DNA of 64,000 nucleotides, taken from Kordia periserrulae. GTDB taxonomy: Bacteria > Bacteroidota > Bacteroidia > Flavobacteriales > Flavobacteriaceae. This document shows, one piece after another, positions 49,709 through 58,683 of this stretch. The stretch spans positions 62,001-126,000 of the forward strand of contig NZ_QBKT01000002.1 in assembly GCF_003054265.1 (NCBI RefSeq), written 5' to 3'. Within the stretch, counting starts at the first letter, position 1. Each line of letters begins with the position of its first letter. A program made the translations under genes and the position numbers. The notes below the pieces were generated by a model. That model did not search any database. It saw only the letters and a program-made list of their open reading frames with translations, and was not told the DNA's origin.

Positions 49709-52155
49709 TAAAACTTCCCAATTCGTATCACATCGGCAAAAATACCAGAAGCAGTTACTTCTGCACCTGCGCCTGCGCCTTTAATGAGTAATGGTTGCGC
49801 TACATAACGGTCGGTAAAGAATAATACAATATTGTCGCTTCCTTCCAAATTGTAAAAAGGATGATCTGATGGAATGTGTTGCAATCCTACTTTGGCTTTC
49901 CCGTCTTCAAAAGTTGCGACGTATTTTAGGCGACAATCTTTGTCATTGGCTTCTTTAAAAATTTGCTGAAAGTGTGCTTCATGTGTTTTCAAGGAAGTGT
50001 AAAAGTCTTCGTTAGTGTCAGTTTCTAAAGTTTCTTTTGGTAAGAATGAATTGTTTTCAATATCATCCAACTCCAAAATATATCCACTTTCGCGTGCGAG
50101 AATGAGAATTTTTCGTGCAACATCGACACCACTTAAATCAATTTTTGGATCAGGTTCCGTGTAACCTTCTTTTTGCGCTTGTAAAACCACATCGTGAAAG
50201 GTGTTTTCGTTGCTGAAATTATTAAACACAAAGTTTAAACTTCCTGATAAAACTGCTTGTATTTTGTGAATTCGATCTCCAGAAGCGATTAAATTTTTTA
50301 AAGTGTCAATAATTGGCAATCCTGCACCAACATTGGTTTCAAACAAAAATGGCGCATTGTATTTTTGCGAAATTTGTTTTAAATGCTGATAATTTCCATA
50401 TTCGGAAGCACAGGCAATTTTGTTGCAAGTAACGACTGAAATGTTGTGTTGAAGATACTGTCCGTAGATTTTAGAAACTTCGTGACTCGCCGTAATGTCG
50501 ATAAAGATACTGTTGCGCAAGTTGAGCGATTTTACTTGTTCACGAAATTTTTCCAAATCGGCTTTGACGCCTTTACTGAGCAGCGTTTTCCATTTATCTA
50601 AATTGATTCCTTCTTCTTCAAACAGCATTGTTCTTGAGTTTGAAATTCCGATAACACGAATGTTGAGTTTGAGTTGTTCGCGTAAGTATTTTTGCTGTTG
50701 TTGCAATTGCGCTAAGAAACGTTCGCCCACATTTCCAACGCCCGTTACAAATAAATTGAGTTGTTTTACTTTTTCTTCAAAGAATTCTTCGTGTAGTGCG
50801 TTGAGTGCTTTTTTGGCATCTTCACTATTGATAACGGCAGAAATATTTTTTTCAGAAGCTCCTTGTGCAATGGCGCGAATGTTTACGTTGTTTTTTCCGA
50901 GCATGCTAAACATTTTCCCACTCAAACCTTGGTGATTTTTCATGTTTTCGCCTACCAACGCAATGATGGCTAATTGTTGCTCCACCAAAATCGGATCTAC
51001 TTTTCCAGAAGCAATTTCGTAAGCAAAAGTTTCATCAATGGCAATTTTAGCTTTGGAAGCTTCTTTGTCGTTGATTCCGATACAGATAGAATGCTCCGAT
51101 GAAGCTTGCGTAATGAGGATGATATTGATTTGTTCTGCTAATAAGGTTTCAAACAAACGCTTTGAAAAGCCTGGAATCCCAATCATTCCGCTTCCTTCCA
51201 GCGTAAGCAGTGAAATATTTTCAATATAACTAATACCTTTTACGGCGCGCTGTTTGCCATTAGGATTTTTAGAAATACGTGTCCCTTCTTGCTCAGGTTT
51301 AAAGGTGTTTTTGACCAAAATAGGAATTTCCTTGTGGAGCACAGGTTGAATGGTTGGCGGATAAATTACTTTCGCACCAAAGTGTGACAATTCCATCGCT
51401 TCTTGATAGGAAATATGTGGAATCGGCGTCGCCTGTTTAACAATACGAGGATTTGCCGTGTACATTCCGCTAACGTCTGTCCAAATTTGCAATTCTTTAG
51501 CATCCACAGCCGCTGCAATAATGGCAGCTGTATAGTCAGAACCGCCACGACCAAGCGTTGTTGTTTCTCCTTTTTCCGTTGCTGCGATAAATCCTGGTAG
51601 AATCACAATTTGTTTGTCATTTGCTTTAAAAAAGGTACGACAGTTTTCTTGGGTAACTTTCATCAGTACTTGTGCCGTTTCGTAACTTTCAGTCGTAATT
51701 ATTAACTCGCGACTGTCTTTGTAAACGCTATTTAATTGACGACTTGCCATGACTTCCGAAATGATGAAAGACGACAATAACTCACCAAAACTTGCAATGG
51801 TTGCTAAGGTTTTCGATGTCAATTCGCGCAGCAAATAACAACCTTCGTATAAAGTTTCTAAATAATTCAATAAGCGTTTTGTGTGACTGATAATAGCACT
51901 TTGCTCCGTTACAGGAATCAAATCTTTGACTACTTGAATGTGTCTGTTCTCAATTTCTTTCAGTAATGATTTGTAATATTCGTCTTTAACGGCTGCCAAT
52001 TCTGCAGTCTTTAACAGCATGTTTGTGGTGTTGCCAAAAGCAGAAACTACTACAGCAATGTTGTCTTTTTGAGAAGCTTTGGAAATGATATCAATGACCA
52101 AATTTATATTTTGCGCATTGGCGACAGAAGTACCGCCAAATTTGAGTACGTTCAT
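49708..52155 (-). CDS. thrA: Bifunctional aspartokinase / homoserine dehydrogenase
   Basis: The 815-residue protein catalyses the first and third steps of threonine synthesis. The N-terminal aspartokinase domain opens with MNVLKFGGTSVANA and has LGRGGSDYTAAIIAAAV (about 206-222). An ACT-type regulatory region follows (about 310-460). The homoserine dehydrogenase domain has the NAD(P) loop LFVTGVGNVGERFL (about 471-484) and NKIACASEYG, SGSLNFVFN and the GAGAGAEVTASGIFADVIRI end. The upstream leader (52236-52331) with Thr/Ile codons suggests attenuation control, and the ACT region implies feedback inhibition by threonine. Confidence 0.96.
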   Translation of the reverse strand: MNVLKFGGTSVANAQNINLVIDIISKASQKDNIAVVVSAFGNTTNMLLKTAELAAVKDEYYKSLLKEIENRHIQVVKDLIPVTEQSAIISHTKRLLNYLETLYEGCYLLRELTSKTLATIASFGELLSSFIISEVMASRQLNSVYKDSRELIITTESYETAQVLMKVTQENCRTFFKANDKQIVILPGFIAATEKGETTTLGRGGSDYTAAIIAAAVDAKELQIWTDVSGMYTANPRIVKQATPIPHISYQEAMELSHFGAKVIYPPTIQPVLHKEIPILVKNTFKPEQEGTRISKNPNGKQRAVKGISYIENISLLTLEGSGMIGIPGFSKRLFETLLAEQINIILITQASSEHSICIGINDKEASKAKIAIDETFAYEIASGKVDPILVEQQLAIIALVGENMKNHQGLSGKMFSMLGKNNVNIRAIAQGASEKNISAVINSEDAKKALNALHEEFFEEKVKQLNLFVTGVGNVGERFLAQLQQQQKYLREQLKLNIRVIGISNSRTMLFEEEGINLDKWKTLLSKGVKADLEKFREQVKSLNLRNSIFIDITASHEVSKIYGQYLQHNISVVTCNKIACASEYGNYQHLKQISQKYNAPFLFETNVGAGLPIIDTLKNLIASGDRIHKIQAVLSGSLNFVFNNFSNENTFHDVVLQAQKEGYTEPDPKIDLSGVDVARKILILARESGYILELDDIENNSFLPKETLETDTNEDFYTSLKTHEAHFQQIFKEANDKDCRLKYVATFEDGKAKVGLQHIPSDHPFYNLEGSDNIVLFFTDRYVAQPLLIKGAGAGAEVTASGIFADVIRIGKF

Positions 52156-52235
52156 GAGTTTTGTTTTGAATGGTTAATCGGTAATGTTATGTTTTTTAGA
52201 AAAATGTGTATATAAATACCTGCTGATTGTATAAA

Positions 52236-52331
52236 TTAAACCCCAAAAGGGGTTGTAGTAGCAACCGTTACAGTGATAATAATCGCTGTAATATGTGTTG
52301 ATGTAGAAATATTTGTTGCTACTAATTGCAT
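52236..52331 (-). CDS. thrL: Thr/Ile-rich leader peptide of the thr operon
   Basis: This open frame of 31 codons begins ATG at 52331 and stops at TAA (52238-52236). Its product begins MQLVATNISTSTHITAIIIT. Nine of the 31 codons are Thr and five are Ile; only the last few differ. It lies about 14 nt after an expected transcription start and 80 nt before thrA, as in the threonine attenuators of enteric bacteria. The name is given by analogy of position and composition; there is no sequence homology to E. coli ThrL. Confidence 0.72.
   Translation of the reverse strand: MQLVATNISTSTHITAIIITVTVATTTPFGV
52239..52324 (-). promoter_or_regulatory. Mutually exclusive hairpins in the thr leader (attenuator-like)
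   Basis: Three pairings overlap. Segment A GTTGCTACTA (52315-52324) is the exact complement of segment B TAGTAGCAAC (52256-52265), 10 bp. Segment B also lies in a hairpin GGTTG/CAACC (52251-52255 with 52262-52266). Bases 52251-52254 of that hairpin are also part of the stem AACCCC-AAAA-GGGGTT (52239-52254). The Thr/Ile codons lie between A and B, so ribosome stalling would change the fold. The last stem overlaps the leader's stop region and has only a short T-rich tail (TTTAATTT), so it may not be a classical terminator. Confidence 0.6.
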
Positions 52332-52351
52332 GTGTATCGTATGATGTTATT

Positions 52352-52382
52352 CAAAAGTATTACTTTTATGACCATAAACAAA
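52352..52382 (-). promoter_or_regulatory. Consensus promoter of the thr operon
   Basis: On the minus strand TTTG (52382-52379), a 19-nt spacer and TACTTTTG (52359-52352) match the Bacteroidota promoter exactly, with the spacing also seen for rpsA. It lies 20 nt before the leader-peptide ATG. Confidence 0.85.
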
Positions 52383-52507
52383 TTATATAGTTATTTTTCA
52401 CGGATTGCTAGTGAAAAACGTTTTTCTTTAAAAATGCATTAAAAAAGTATCGCTAATTGTAAAGAATTTCATTAAATGTGTAATGCTTTGCACTAATTTA
52501 ACCCTAC

Positions 52508-54046
52508 ATGAAAATATATTCAGCCGCACAAATTTACGAAGCCATCAATCAAACGATTGAAAAGAATCAAATTACCTCCAATGATTTAATGGAATTTGCA
52601 GGAACACAAATTTTTAATTGGTTCCATACGCGCATGCAAGGCGCGCAAGTTCCTATTCATATTTATTGTGGAATTGGAAATAATGGCGGCTGCGGATTGG
52701 TTTTGGGGCGACAATTACTACATCACGGTTACAATGTGCATATCTATATAGTGAACTTTAGTACCAAGCGAACGAAAGATTTTTTAATCAATTATGACCG
52801 AATTAAAGAATTTAAAGTATGGCCGCGTTTGTTGAATTCGGGAGAAGAATTTCCTGAAATGCACAGAGATGATATTATTGTGGATGCCATTTTTGGTATT
52901 GGATTGAATCGTGAAACGTCTGATTGGGTAAAGGATGTAATCAAATATATCAATGCATCAGAAGCGTACACAGTTTCGTTGGATGTTCCTTCAGGATTGT
53001 ATCCCGATCACGGTCCTGAAGATAAAGAAGCGGTGATTGAAAGCAATTACACATTAACGAGTCAAGCACCAAAATTGAGTTTTTTCTTGCCAGAAACAGG
53101 CATTTACATGCAACAATGGGAAGCGATTGATATTGGACTCGACCAAGAATATTTGCGTACGACAGAAACAGAAGTGCAACTCATTGATAAGTTTGAAGTA
53201 TTGCCACTGTACATTCCACGAGAAAAATATGTACACAAAGGCTCATATGGTCACAGTTTAATTATAGGAGGAAGTCACGGAAAAATTGGCGCGGTTACTT
53301 TGGCAAGTTCAGCGTGTTTACGCGTCGGAGCAGGATTAGTTACTGCATATATTCCTGCATGCGGCTATCAAATTGTACAAACTTCATTGCCAGAAGCCAT
53401 GGTGCTTTGTGATGCGAATGAAAAGCATATTTCAGACATTTCCTTTGAGATAGAACCCAAAGCGATTGGAATTGGTGTTGGTTTGGGAACAGAAAAGATG
53501 ACAGTAAAAGCATTGGAAGGATTTTTAAAACAAAACACACATCCGTTGGTAGTGGATGCAGACGCATTGAATATGCTTGCGGCGAATCCGAAATTATTAA
53601 AACTCATACCGAAACATGCTATTTTTACGCCACATCCGAAGGAATTGGAGCGTTTGATAGGCGCGTGGGAAGACGATTTTGGCAAACTAGCCAAAGCCAA
53701 AGCATTCGCTAAAAAGTACAATATCATCATCATCATCAAAGGAGCGCACACCATTACTATTTACGATTCGTATGTGTATATCAATAATACAGGAAATCCA
53801 GGTATGGCAACAGCGGGAAGTGGTGATGTGTTGACCGGAATGCTCACAGGATTGCTTTCACAAGGATACGAACCGCTAAAAGCAGCACTTTTTGGGGTGT
53901 ATTTGCATGGAAAAGCAGGTGATATTGCCTTATCTGGCTTGGGATATCAGGCGTTGATTGCGAGCGATATTGTAGATTTTATTGGTGACGCCTATTTGGA
54001 TTTATTCAAGCAACCTGAGGAACCATCTGCGGAAGCGGAAGAATAA
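52508..54046 (+). CDS. nnr: Bifunctional NAD(P)H-hydrate epimerase/dehydratase
   Basis: The 512-residue protein repairs damaged NAD(P)H hydrates. The N-terminal YjeF-type epimerase half (1-210) has GIGNNGGCGLVLGRQL (about 57-72) and DAIFGIGLNRE (about 122-132). The C-terminal ADP/ATP-dependent dehydratase half has GGSHGKIGAVTLASSACLRVGAGLVT (about 256-281) and NNTGNPGMATAGSGDVLTGM (about 426-445). The length fits the fused form. It is divergent from thr and followed by a strong terminator. Confidence 0.95.
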   Translation: MKIYSAAQIYEAINQTIEKNQITSNDLMEFAGTQIFNWFHTRMQGAQVPIHIYCGIGNNGGCGLVLGRQLLHHGYNVHIYIVNFSTKRTKDFLINYDRIKEFKVWPRLLNSGEEFPEMHRDDIIVDAIFGIGLNRETSDWVKDVIKYINASEAYTVSLDVPSGLYPDHGPEDKEAVIESNYTLTSQAPKLSFFLPETGIYMQQWEAIDIGLDQEYLRTTETEVQLIDKFEVLPLYIPREKYVHKGSYGHSLIIGGSHGKIGAVTLASSACLRVGAGLVTAYIPACGYQIVQTSLPEAMVLCDANEKHISDISFEIEPKAIGIGVGLGTEKMTVKALEGFLKQNTHPLVVDADALNMLAANPKLLKLIPKHAIFTPHPKELERLIGAWEDDFGKLAKAKAFAKKYNIIIIIKGAHTITIYDSYVYINNTGNPGMATAGSGDVLTGMLTGLLSQGYEPLKAALFGVYLHGKAGDIALSGLGYQALIASDIVDFIGDAYLDLFKQPEEPSAEAEE

Positions 54047-54062
54047 CTAAAAGAAGTAAAAC

Positions 54063-54097
54063 AAAAAACGCTTTAGAGTCTTCTAAAGCGTTTTTTT
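54063..54097. terminator. Bidirectional terminator between nnr and the TlpA gene
   Basis: AAAAAACGCTTTAGA and TCTAAAGCGTTTTTT form a perfect 15-bp stem with a 4-base loop between two convergent genes. Confidence 0.92.
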
Positions 54098-54115
54098 ATG
54101 ATGTTAAGTGAATGA

Positions 54116-55156
54116 TTATATTTTCAATTCGTCAAATAATTCTACTAGTTTAGGATTGGAAGGTCTTGGCGCATCTGGACTTACGATTTTTCCTTCTGGG
54201 TCTACTAAAATAAATCTTGGAATTCCATTAATTTTATAAGCAGTTATAAAATCAGATTTCCAGCCGTTAGGAGCAAATATTTGAATTCCACCTAATTCTT
54301 TGTCTTTAATCATAGCTTTCCAGCTTTCTTTTGCTTTTTCCCATGATCCACCATGCGCTCTGTCATCATCAATAGAAAGGCTTACAAACTGAATGTTTTT
54401 ATCGTGATATTTTTTTTCCAACTTTTTAAGCGAAGGGATTTCAGCTTTACATGGACCACACCAAGTCGCCCACACATCAATATATACATACTTTCCTTTT
54501 AAATCATCTAATGAAGTTTTTGAACCATCATAGTTTTCATAGCCTTCAAATGCTGGTGACACTTTTCCTCTTGGAAGTTCTTTTTTAAGAGCGATTGATG
54601 CACCTGCATATTGCTTGTACATGCCCAACATAGGTTCTACATCTTTAAGTTTTAAAGCAATAATTGTACTGTCAACTTCTTTTTTGGAATTGTAAAACTC
54701 TTTAAGATCTTTGGTGATTTTTTCAATTTCTTTTTCAAGTCCTGTAGAGTCAAGACTCGTTAAGAAATCCATATCTAACATTTTTTCAGTTTTCAATGCA
54801 TCTTCGGCTAAGAAATTACTGTGAATAGCTCCTTTTCCAGTATATTTTATTGTTTCATCAAACATCTTGGTATTTAAAGTTAGATTTAAATCAAAATCAT
54901 TTTCTAAATAAATACCAGTACTTTCTGAACCATCTGATAGATAAAAGATACCTTTTTCAACTTTTAATGTATCTTTAAAAGTACCATCTTCATTTACTTT
55001 TATTGTTTTTGAATAGGTTCTAGAGCGTATGGTAAGCGAATCACTGTTTTTATTTTCTATTTTTCCAGATAGTGTTACATAATCTTTCGGTGCTTCTGGC
55101 TCACTTTCACACGAAACAATTGCCAACGCGGCAACGAGTAGCAGTAATTTTTTCAT
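54116..55156 (-). CDS. TlpA-type thioredoxin-fold lipoprotein
   Basis: With start at 55156 the protein has 346 residues: a lipoprotein signal (MKKLLLLVAALAIVSC, Cys16) and a DUF4369-like N-terminal domain (about 25-130). A helical linker and a C-terminal thioredoxin fold with WATWCGPCKAEIPSL (about 226-240) follow. It should reduce or isomerise disulfides at the membrane surface. The open frame starts 15 codons upstream (55201), but that start would bury the signal peptide. Substrate unknown. It is monocistronic, converging on nnr. Confidence 0.85.
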   Translation of the reverse strand: MKKLLLLVAALAIVSCESEPEAPKDYVTLSGKIENKNSDSLTIRSRTYSKTIKVNEDGTFKDTLKVEKGIFYLSDGSESTGIYLENDFDLNLTLNTKMFDETIKYTGKGAIHSNFLAEDALKTEKMLDMDFLTSLDSTGLEKEIEKITKDLKEFYNSKKEVDSTIIALKLKDVEPMLGMYKQYAGASIALKKELPRGKVSPAFEGYENYDGSKTSLDDLKGKYVYIDVWATWCGPCKAEIPSLKKLEKKYHDKNIQFVSLSIDDDRAHGGSWEKAKESWKAMIKDKELGGIQIFAPNGWKSDFITAYKINGIPRFILVDPEGKIVSPDAPRPSNPKLVELFDELKI

Positions 55157-55277
55157 TTTTTGATATTTAATTTTCTCAAATGTACTAGATTCTTTATTCA
55201 ATCAATAAATTATTAACAATTATTTGTTTTATACGAATTGAATTTTGACTTTTGAAAGATAATTTGATTACACCGTC

Positions 55278-56783
55278 ATGATACACCATATAAGCTCAAA
55301 AACGCTCGACATTAGTATTATTCAAGATATTTTACATTCCGATACACAATTGGCTTTATCTGCGGAAGCTGTCGAAAAAATTAGTGCTTGTCGCGAATAT
55401 TTAGACCAGCGTTTACAAAACCAAAAAACACCTATTTATGGTATTAATACAGGATTTGGTTCGTTGTGTAATGTGAAGATTTCTGAAGAGCATTTGTCGA
55501 AATTACAAGAAAATTTAGTGACTTCCCACGCATGTGGTACAGGCGAGCGCGTTCCCAAAGATATGATACGTTTGATGCTGTTGCTAAAAGTACAATCGTT
55601 GAGTTATGGACATTCAGGTGTGCAATTGGAAACCGTACAACGCTTGATTGATTTTTACAATCACGATATTTTGCCTGTGGTTTTTGAACAAGGTTCGCTT
55701 GGTGCTTCGGGTGATTTGGCTCCGTTGGCGCATTTGGCATTGCCATTGTTGGGAAAAGGAACGGTGTATTATAAAGACAAAGAAATTACCGCAGCAGAAG
55801 TCTTGGAAAAGTTTGATTGGCAACCAATTCAGCTAAAAGCCAAGGAAGGTTTAGCGTTGTTGAACGGAACGCAATTTATGAGTGCGTATGGCGTTTTTTC
55901 GTTGTTAAAAGCGTATAAATTATCGTATTTAGCAGATTTTTTCGCAGCGATTTCACTCGAAGCTTTTGATGGCAGAATTGAACCTTTTAGTGATTTAATT
56001 CACCTCATTCGTCCGCACAACGGGCAATTGCAAACGGCAAAACGTATTCGAGAGTTTGTGGAAGGCAGCGAATTGATTTCGCAAGAAAAGAAACATGTAC
56101 AAGATCCGTATTCGTTTCGTTGTGTGCCACAAGTACATGGCGCTACCAAAGATACGTTGGCGTTTATTCGGAAAACATTTGAGACCGAAATCAATGCTGT
56201 TACCGACAATCCGAATATTTTTATTGCAGAAGATGAAATTATTTCTGGAGGAAATTTTCACGGACAACCGTTGGCATTGGCACTCGATTATTTAGCAATT
56301 GCCATGGCGGAACTGGGAAATATTTCGGAGCGAAGAACCTTTCAATTGGTTTCTGGCTTGCGCGAATTACCCGCATTTTTAGTCAACAACCCTGGATTGA
56401 ATTCTGGGTTTATGATTCCGCAGTATACCGCAGCAAGTATCGTGAGTCAAAACAAGCAATATGCAACGCCAGCCAGTATTGATTCCATTGTATCTTCTAA
56501 CGGACAGGAAGATCATGTAAGTATGGGCGCAAATGCAGCTACCAAAGCGATTCGAGTTATTGATAATGTAGAACGCGTATTGGCGATTGAATTATTGAAC
56601 GCTTCGCAAGCATTGGTGTTTAGAGAGCCGCTAAAAAGTTCTGAATTTATAGAGTCGTTTTTAAAAGTGTATCGTGCCGAAGTTCCTTTTGTAGATGAAG
56701 ATAGAGAGTTGCATATTGCGATTAATGATACCATATCATTTTTACAACATACTGTGATAGAGAATGTGGTGCTTTTTGGCTAG
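55278..56783 (+). CDS. hutH: Histidine ammonia-lyase
   Basis: HutH deaminates histidine to urocanate using the self-made MIO group from Ala-Ser-Gly. GSLGASGDLAPLAHLAL (about 140-156) contains that ASG triad. GINTGFGSLCNV (about 55-66) and NPNIF/GNFHGQPLA (about 312-334) are further active-site regions. The 501-residue length is typical. No hutU, hutI or hutG is adjacent, so the rest of the pathway must be elsewhere; other aromatic ammonia-lyases share the motif but the match to HutH is close. Confidence 0.92.
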   Translation: MIHHISSKTLDISIIQDILHSDTQLALSAEAVEKISACREYLDQRLQNQKTPIYGINTGFGSLCNVKISEEHLSKLQENLVTSHACGTGERVPKDMIRLMLLLKVQSLSYGHSGVQLETVQRLIDFYNHDILPVVFEQGSLGASGDLAPLAHLALPLLGKGTVYYKDKEITAAEVLEKFDWQPIQLKAKEGLALLNGTQFMSAYGVFSLLKAYKLSYLADFFAAISLEAFDGRIEPFSDLIHLIRPHNGQLQTAKRIREFVEGSELISQEKKHVQDPYSFRCVPQVHGATKDTLAFIRKTFETEINAVTDNPNIFIAEDEIISGGNFHGQPLALALDYLAIAMAELGNISERRTFQLVSGLRELPAFLVNNPGLNSGFMIPQYTAASIVSQNKQYATPASIDSIVSSNGQEDHVSMGANAATKAIRVIDNVERVLAIELLNASQALVFREPLKSSEFIESFLKVYRAEVPFVDEDRELHIAINDTISFLQHTVIENVVLFG

Positions 56784-56816
56784 TATATTGAATCTACATA
56801 ATAAATAGACTATATT

Positions 56817-57563
56817 TTGAATGCACCAATTGATATTTTATCTCTAACTAAAATAATCGAGGAAATTAATTCGCTTGATTTTTTTGATGAGGTTGAAAGT
56901 AAGGTCATTCTTTTTGATGAAACAAGCCATCAAGCTAAAGAAATTTCTACAAGAAAGTATAGCGATTTGGTTATCGAAATACGAATTAGACAAGGAGAAA
57001 TTGTACATTTTAACCACTATTTAGATAAAAAATTTGGGAATGAGTTTGTAGCTATCTGGGAAAAAGAAATTTTAAATCGTGGTTTAGAACATTCGGTATC
57101 CAATTTAATGGACGAAATAGTTGAAGATTATAAAACTATCAAATTTGGAATACCAAAATATACCGACATAGAACAGATAGTTAAAAGTTTGTATGTTTTT
57201 CAAATAGTGACCAAAACAATTTTAAGAAATGGAAAACTTCCCATGTCATTATGGAATGAGAATCATCCAAAATTTGGTAGCTGGAAGAAATATTTTACAA
57301 TACATCCCATTGTAGCAGGAATGATAGATGCTATGATAGATGAAATTACTAAAATACCAGTAGCAATTTCTGTGCTTTATGAAATCGCATATATTGAAAC
57401 TACAGAACAATTAATGCTTGATCGTTTTTTTAATTTAGAAGTAAATAAGAAGGCGATTGAAATGTATCAAGAAGAAGAGCAAATGAGTCGTGTTGAAAGT
57501 GAATACAAAGCAGGAAAAGTGTTTATTTCTGTTGGACTTTTACTAGGAAATAAAGAAGAGTGA
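56817..57563 (+). CDS. Hypothetical soluble protein
   Basis: The 248-residue protein starts with TTG (56817, product MNAPIDILSL), is rich in Glu, Ile and Lys, and has no signal peptide or membrane segment. It looks mostly helical after a short alpha/beta N-terminal part. I do not recognise a family. It follows hutH by 33 nt and converges on the gene at 57566 with only 2 nt between stop codons, so overlapping transcripts from the two strands are likely. Codons are more AT-rich than in hutH, which may show a separate origin. Confidence 0.5.
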   Translation: MNAPIDILSLTKIIEEINSLDFFDEVESKVILFDETSHQAKEISTRKYSDLVIEIRIRQGEIVHFNHYLDKKFGNEFVAIWEKEILNRGLEHSVSNLMDEIVEDYKTIKFGIPKYTDIEQIVKSLYVFQIVTKTILRNGKLPMSLWNENHPKFGSWKKYFTIHPIVAGMIDAMIDEITKIPVAISVLYEIAYIETTEQLMLDRFFNLEVNKKAIEMYQEEEQMSRVESEYKAGKVFISVGLLLGNKEE

Positions 57564-57565
57564 TT

Positions 57566-58000
57566 TTACAAGCACGACATTGCCCAAGCAATGGCTTCTG
57601 TTTGTGTTTTGAAAATATGCATCGGTTTGTTGAAAAAATGCTTTTCAATCTTCACATTGTGATTGTCTATAAATTTGTCAGAAACGATGGCGATGGCTTT
57701 TAAATTTTCAATTTCAAAAACTTTTAAATACACCATTGGGTCAACGGCATACGAGTTTTTACGAACCGTAATGTAAGCAAATGATTTGGTTGGAAAGTGT
57801 TTGCGTGCAATGACAATCAATTCGCTGGCAGTTTCATGATTCATCGTAACTCCTTCGTTAATTTCTGCTTTTAAATAGGCATCATAAATTTCTACTTCAC
57901 CTACTGGTAAAGTATATTTTTTAACGTAAGAGTTGCTATTTCCATTTGCTACATGCATCTTAAGGCTTTTACTAAAGATAGTATTTTTAATTGCCATCAA
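57566..58000 (-). CDS. Hypothetical STAS/SpoIIAA-like protein, paralogue A
   Basis: The 144-residue protein shares its layout with the gene at 58072. Both have a F[AG]YI[ST]xRKNSYxxDP block (about 93-108 here), KAIAIVSD (about 116-123) and a C-terminal helix with A-x-x-W. It is soluble, alternating alpha/beta, like SpoIIAA/STAS-type domains. The first Met pair leaves MAIKNTIF as possible start. The two paralogues are 71 nt apart and diverged well beyond recent duplication. The function is unknown. Confidence 0.65.
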   Translation of the reverse strand: MMAIKNTIFSKSLKMHVANGNSNSYVKKYTLPVGEVEIYDAYLKAEINEGVTMNHETASELIVIARKHFPTKSFAYITVRKNSYAVDPMVYLKVFEIENLKAIAIVSDKFIDNHNVKIEKHFFNKPMHIFKTQTEAIAWAMSCL

Positions 58001-58071
58001 CTAAAAAATTAGATGAACTGCGCAAAAGTAGCAAGTTTTGAGCTTTTTCTTGTTAAAAAAGCGGATTACTG

Positions 58072-58500
58072 TCATTTATTTTCCGATGTATCTGAAAAAG
58101 AGATTTTAGAAGTGTTTAACGGAGTCAGTGTGTCAAGCCAATTGACAGCAGCATTTAGCGTTGTAAAAAGTTCAAAACGACCTTTATAGAGTGCTTTTTC
58201 AACTCGTGCATTAAGGGAAGAAAATTTTTGATCAGAAACAATGGCAATTCCTTTAAGTAGTCCACCTTCGGGAAGTACAGCATAAATTTGAGGATCAATA
58301 GAGTAGGAGTTTTTCCTGTAAGAAATATAGCCAAAAGGTTCAGAGTAGTTCTCTTTGAAAAATTCAAAATAAGACTGTAAAGTTTCACAAGAAATATGAA
58401 CTCCTTCAAGCACTTCTCCTATGATTAAATCATTGTAGAAATATAAATTTCCTTCGTCGAAATTGTATATTTTTTTTAACTTTTTTCCTGTAATATTCAT
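58072..58500 (-). CDS. Hypothetical STAS/SpoIIAA-like protein, paralogue B
   Basis: The 142-residue protein is the partner of the gene at 57566: FGYISYRKNSYSIDP (about 56-70) and KGIAIVSDQKF (about 83-93) align with its copy. It lacks the N-terminal SKSLKMHVANG region and has a Ser-rich tail. As a pair on one strand they may be co-transcribed. No neighbour gives a functional hint. Confidence 0.65.
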   Translation of the reverse strand: MNITGKKLKKIYNFDEGNLYFYNDLIIGEVLEGVHISCETLQSYFEFFKENYSEPFGYISYRKNSYSIDPQIYAVLPEGGLLKGIAIVSDQKFSSLNARVEKALYKGRFELFTTLNAAVNWLDTLTPLNTSKISFSDTSENK

Positions 58501-58622
58501 AATTGGTAGATTATTTGAAGCAAAGTTAGAAAGCGCAATTTTAGATATACATTATTCACAGTTACCCTTATTTTTTTTAGATAAACGACTGTTTTTTATC
58601 TTTTAAACGCACGAAAAAGTGT

Positions 58623-58661
58623 AAAAAAAGAAAATCCTGCTTTCTGAGAAAACAGGATTTT
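58623..58661 (-). terminator. Terminator of clpC
   Basis: On the minus strand AAAATCCTG and CAGGATTTT form a perfect 9-bp stem followed by CTTTTTTT, 23 nt after the clpC stop codon. Confidence 0.85.
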
Positions 58662-58683
58662 ATAATTTCTGATAATGAATTAC

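Noticed and set aside
55157..55201. 15-residue extension of the TlpA lipoprotein
   Set aside because: It would place a charged stretch in front of the lipoprotein signal peptide and prevent export.
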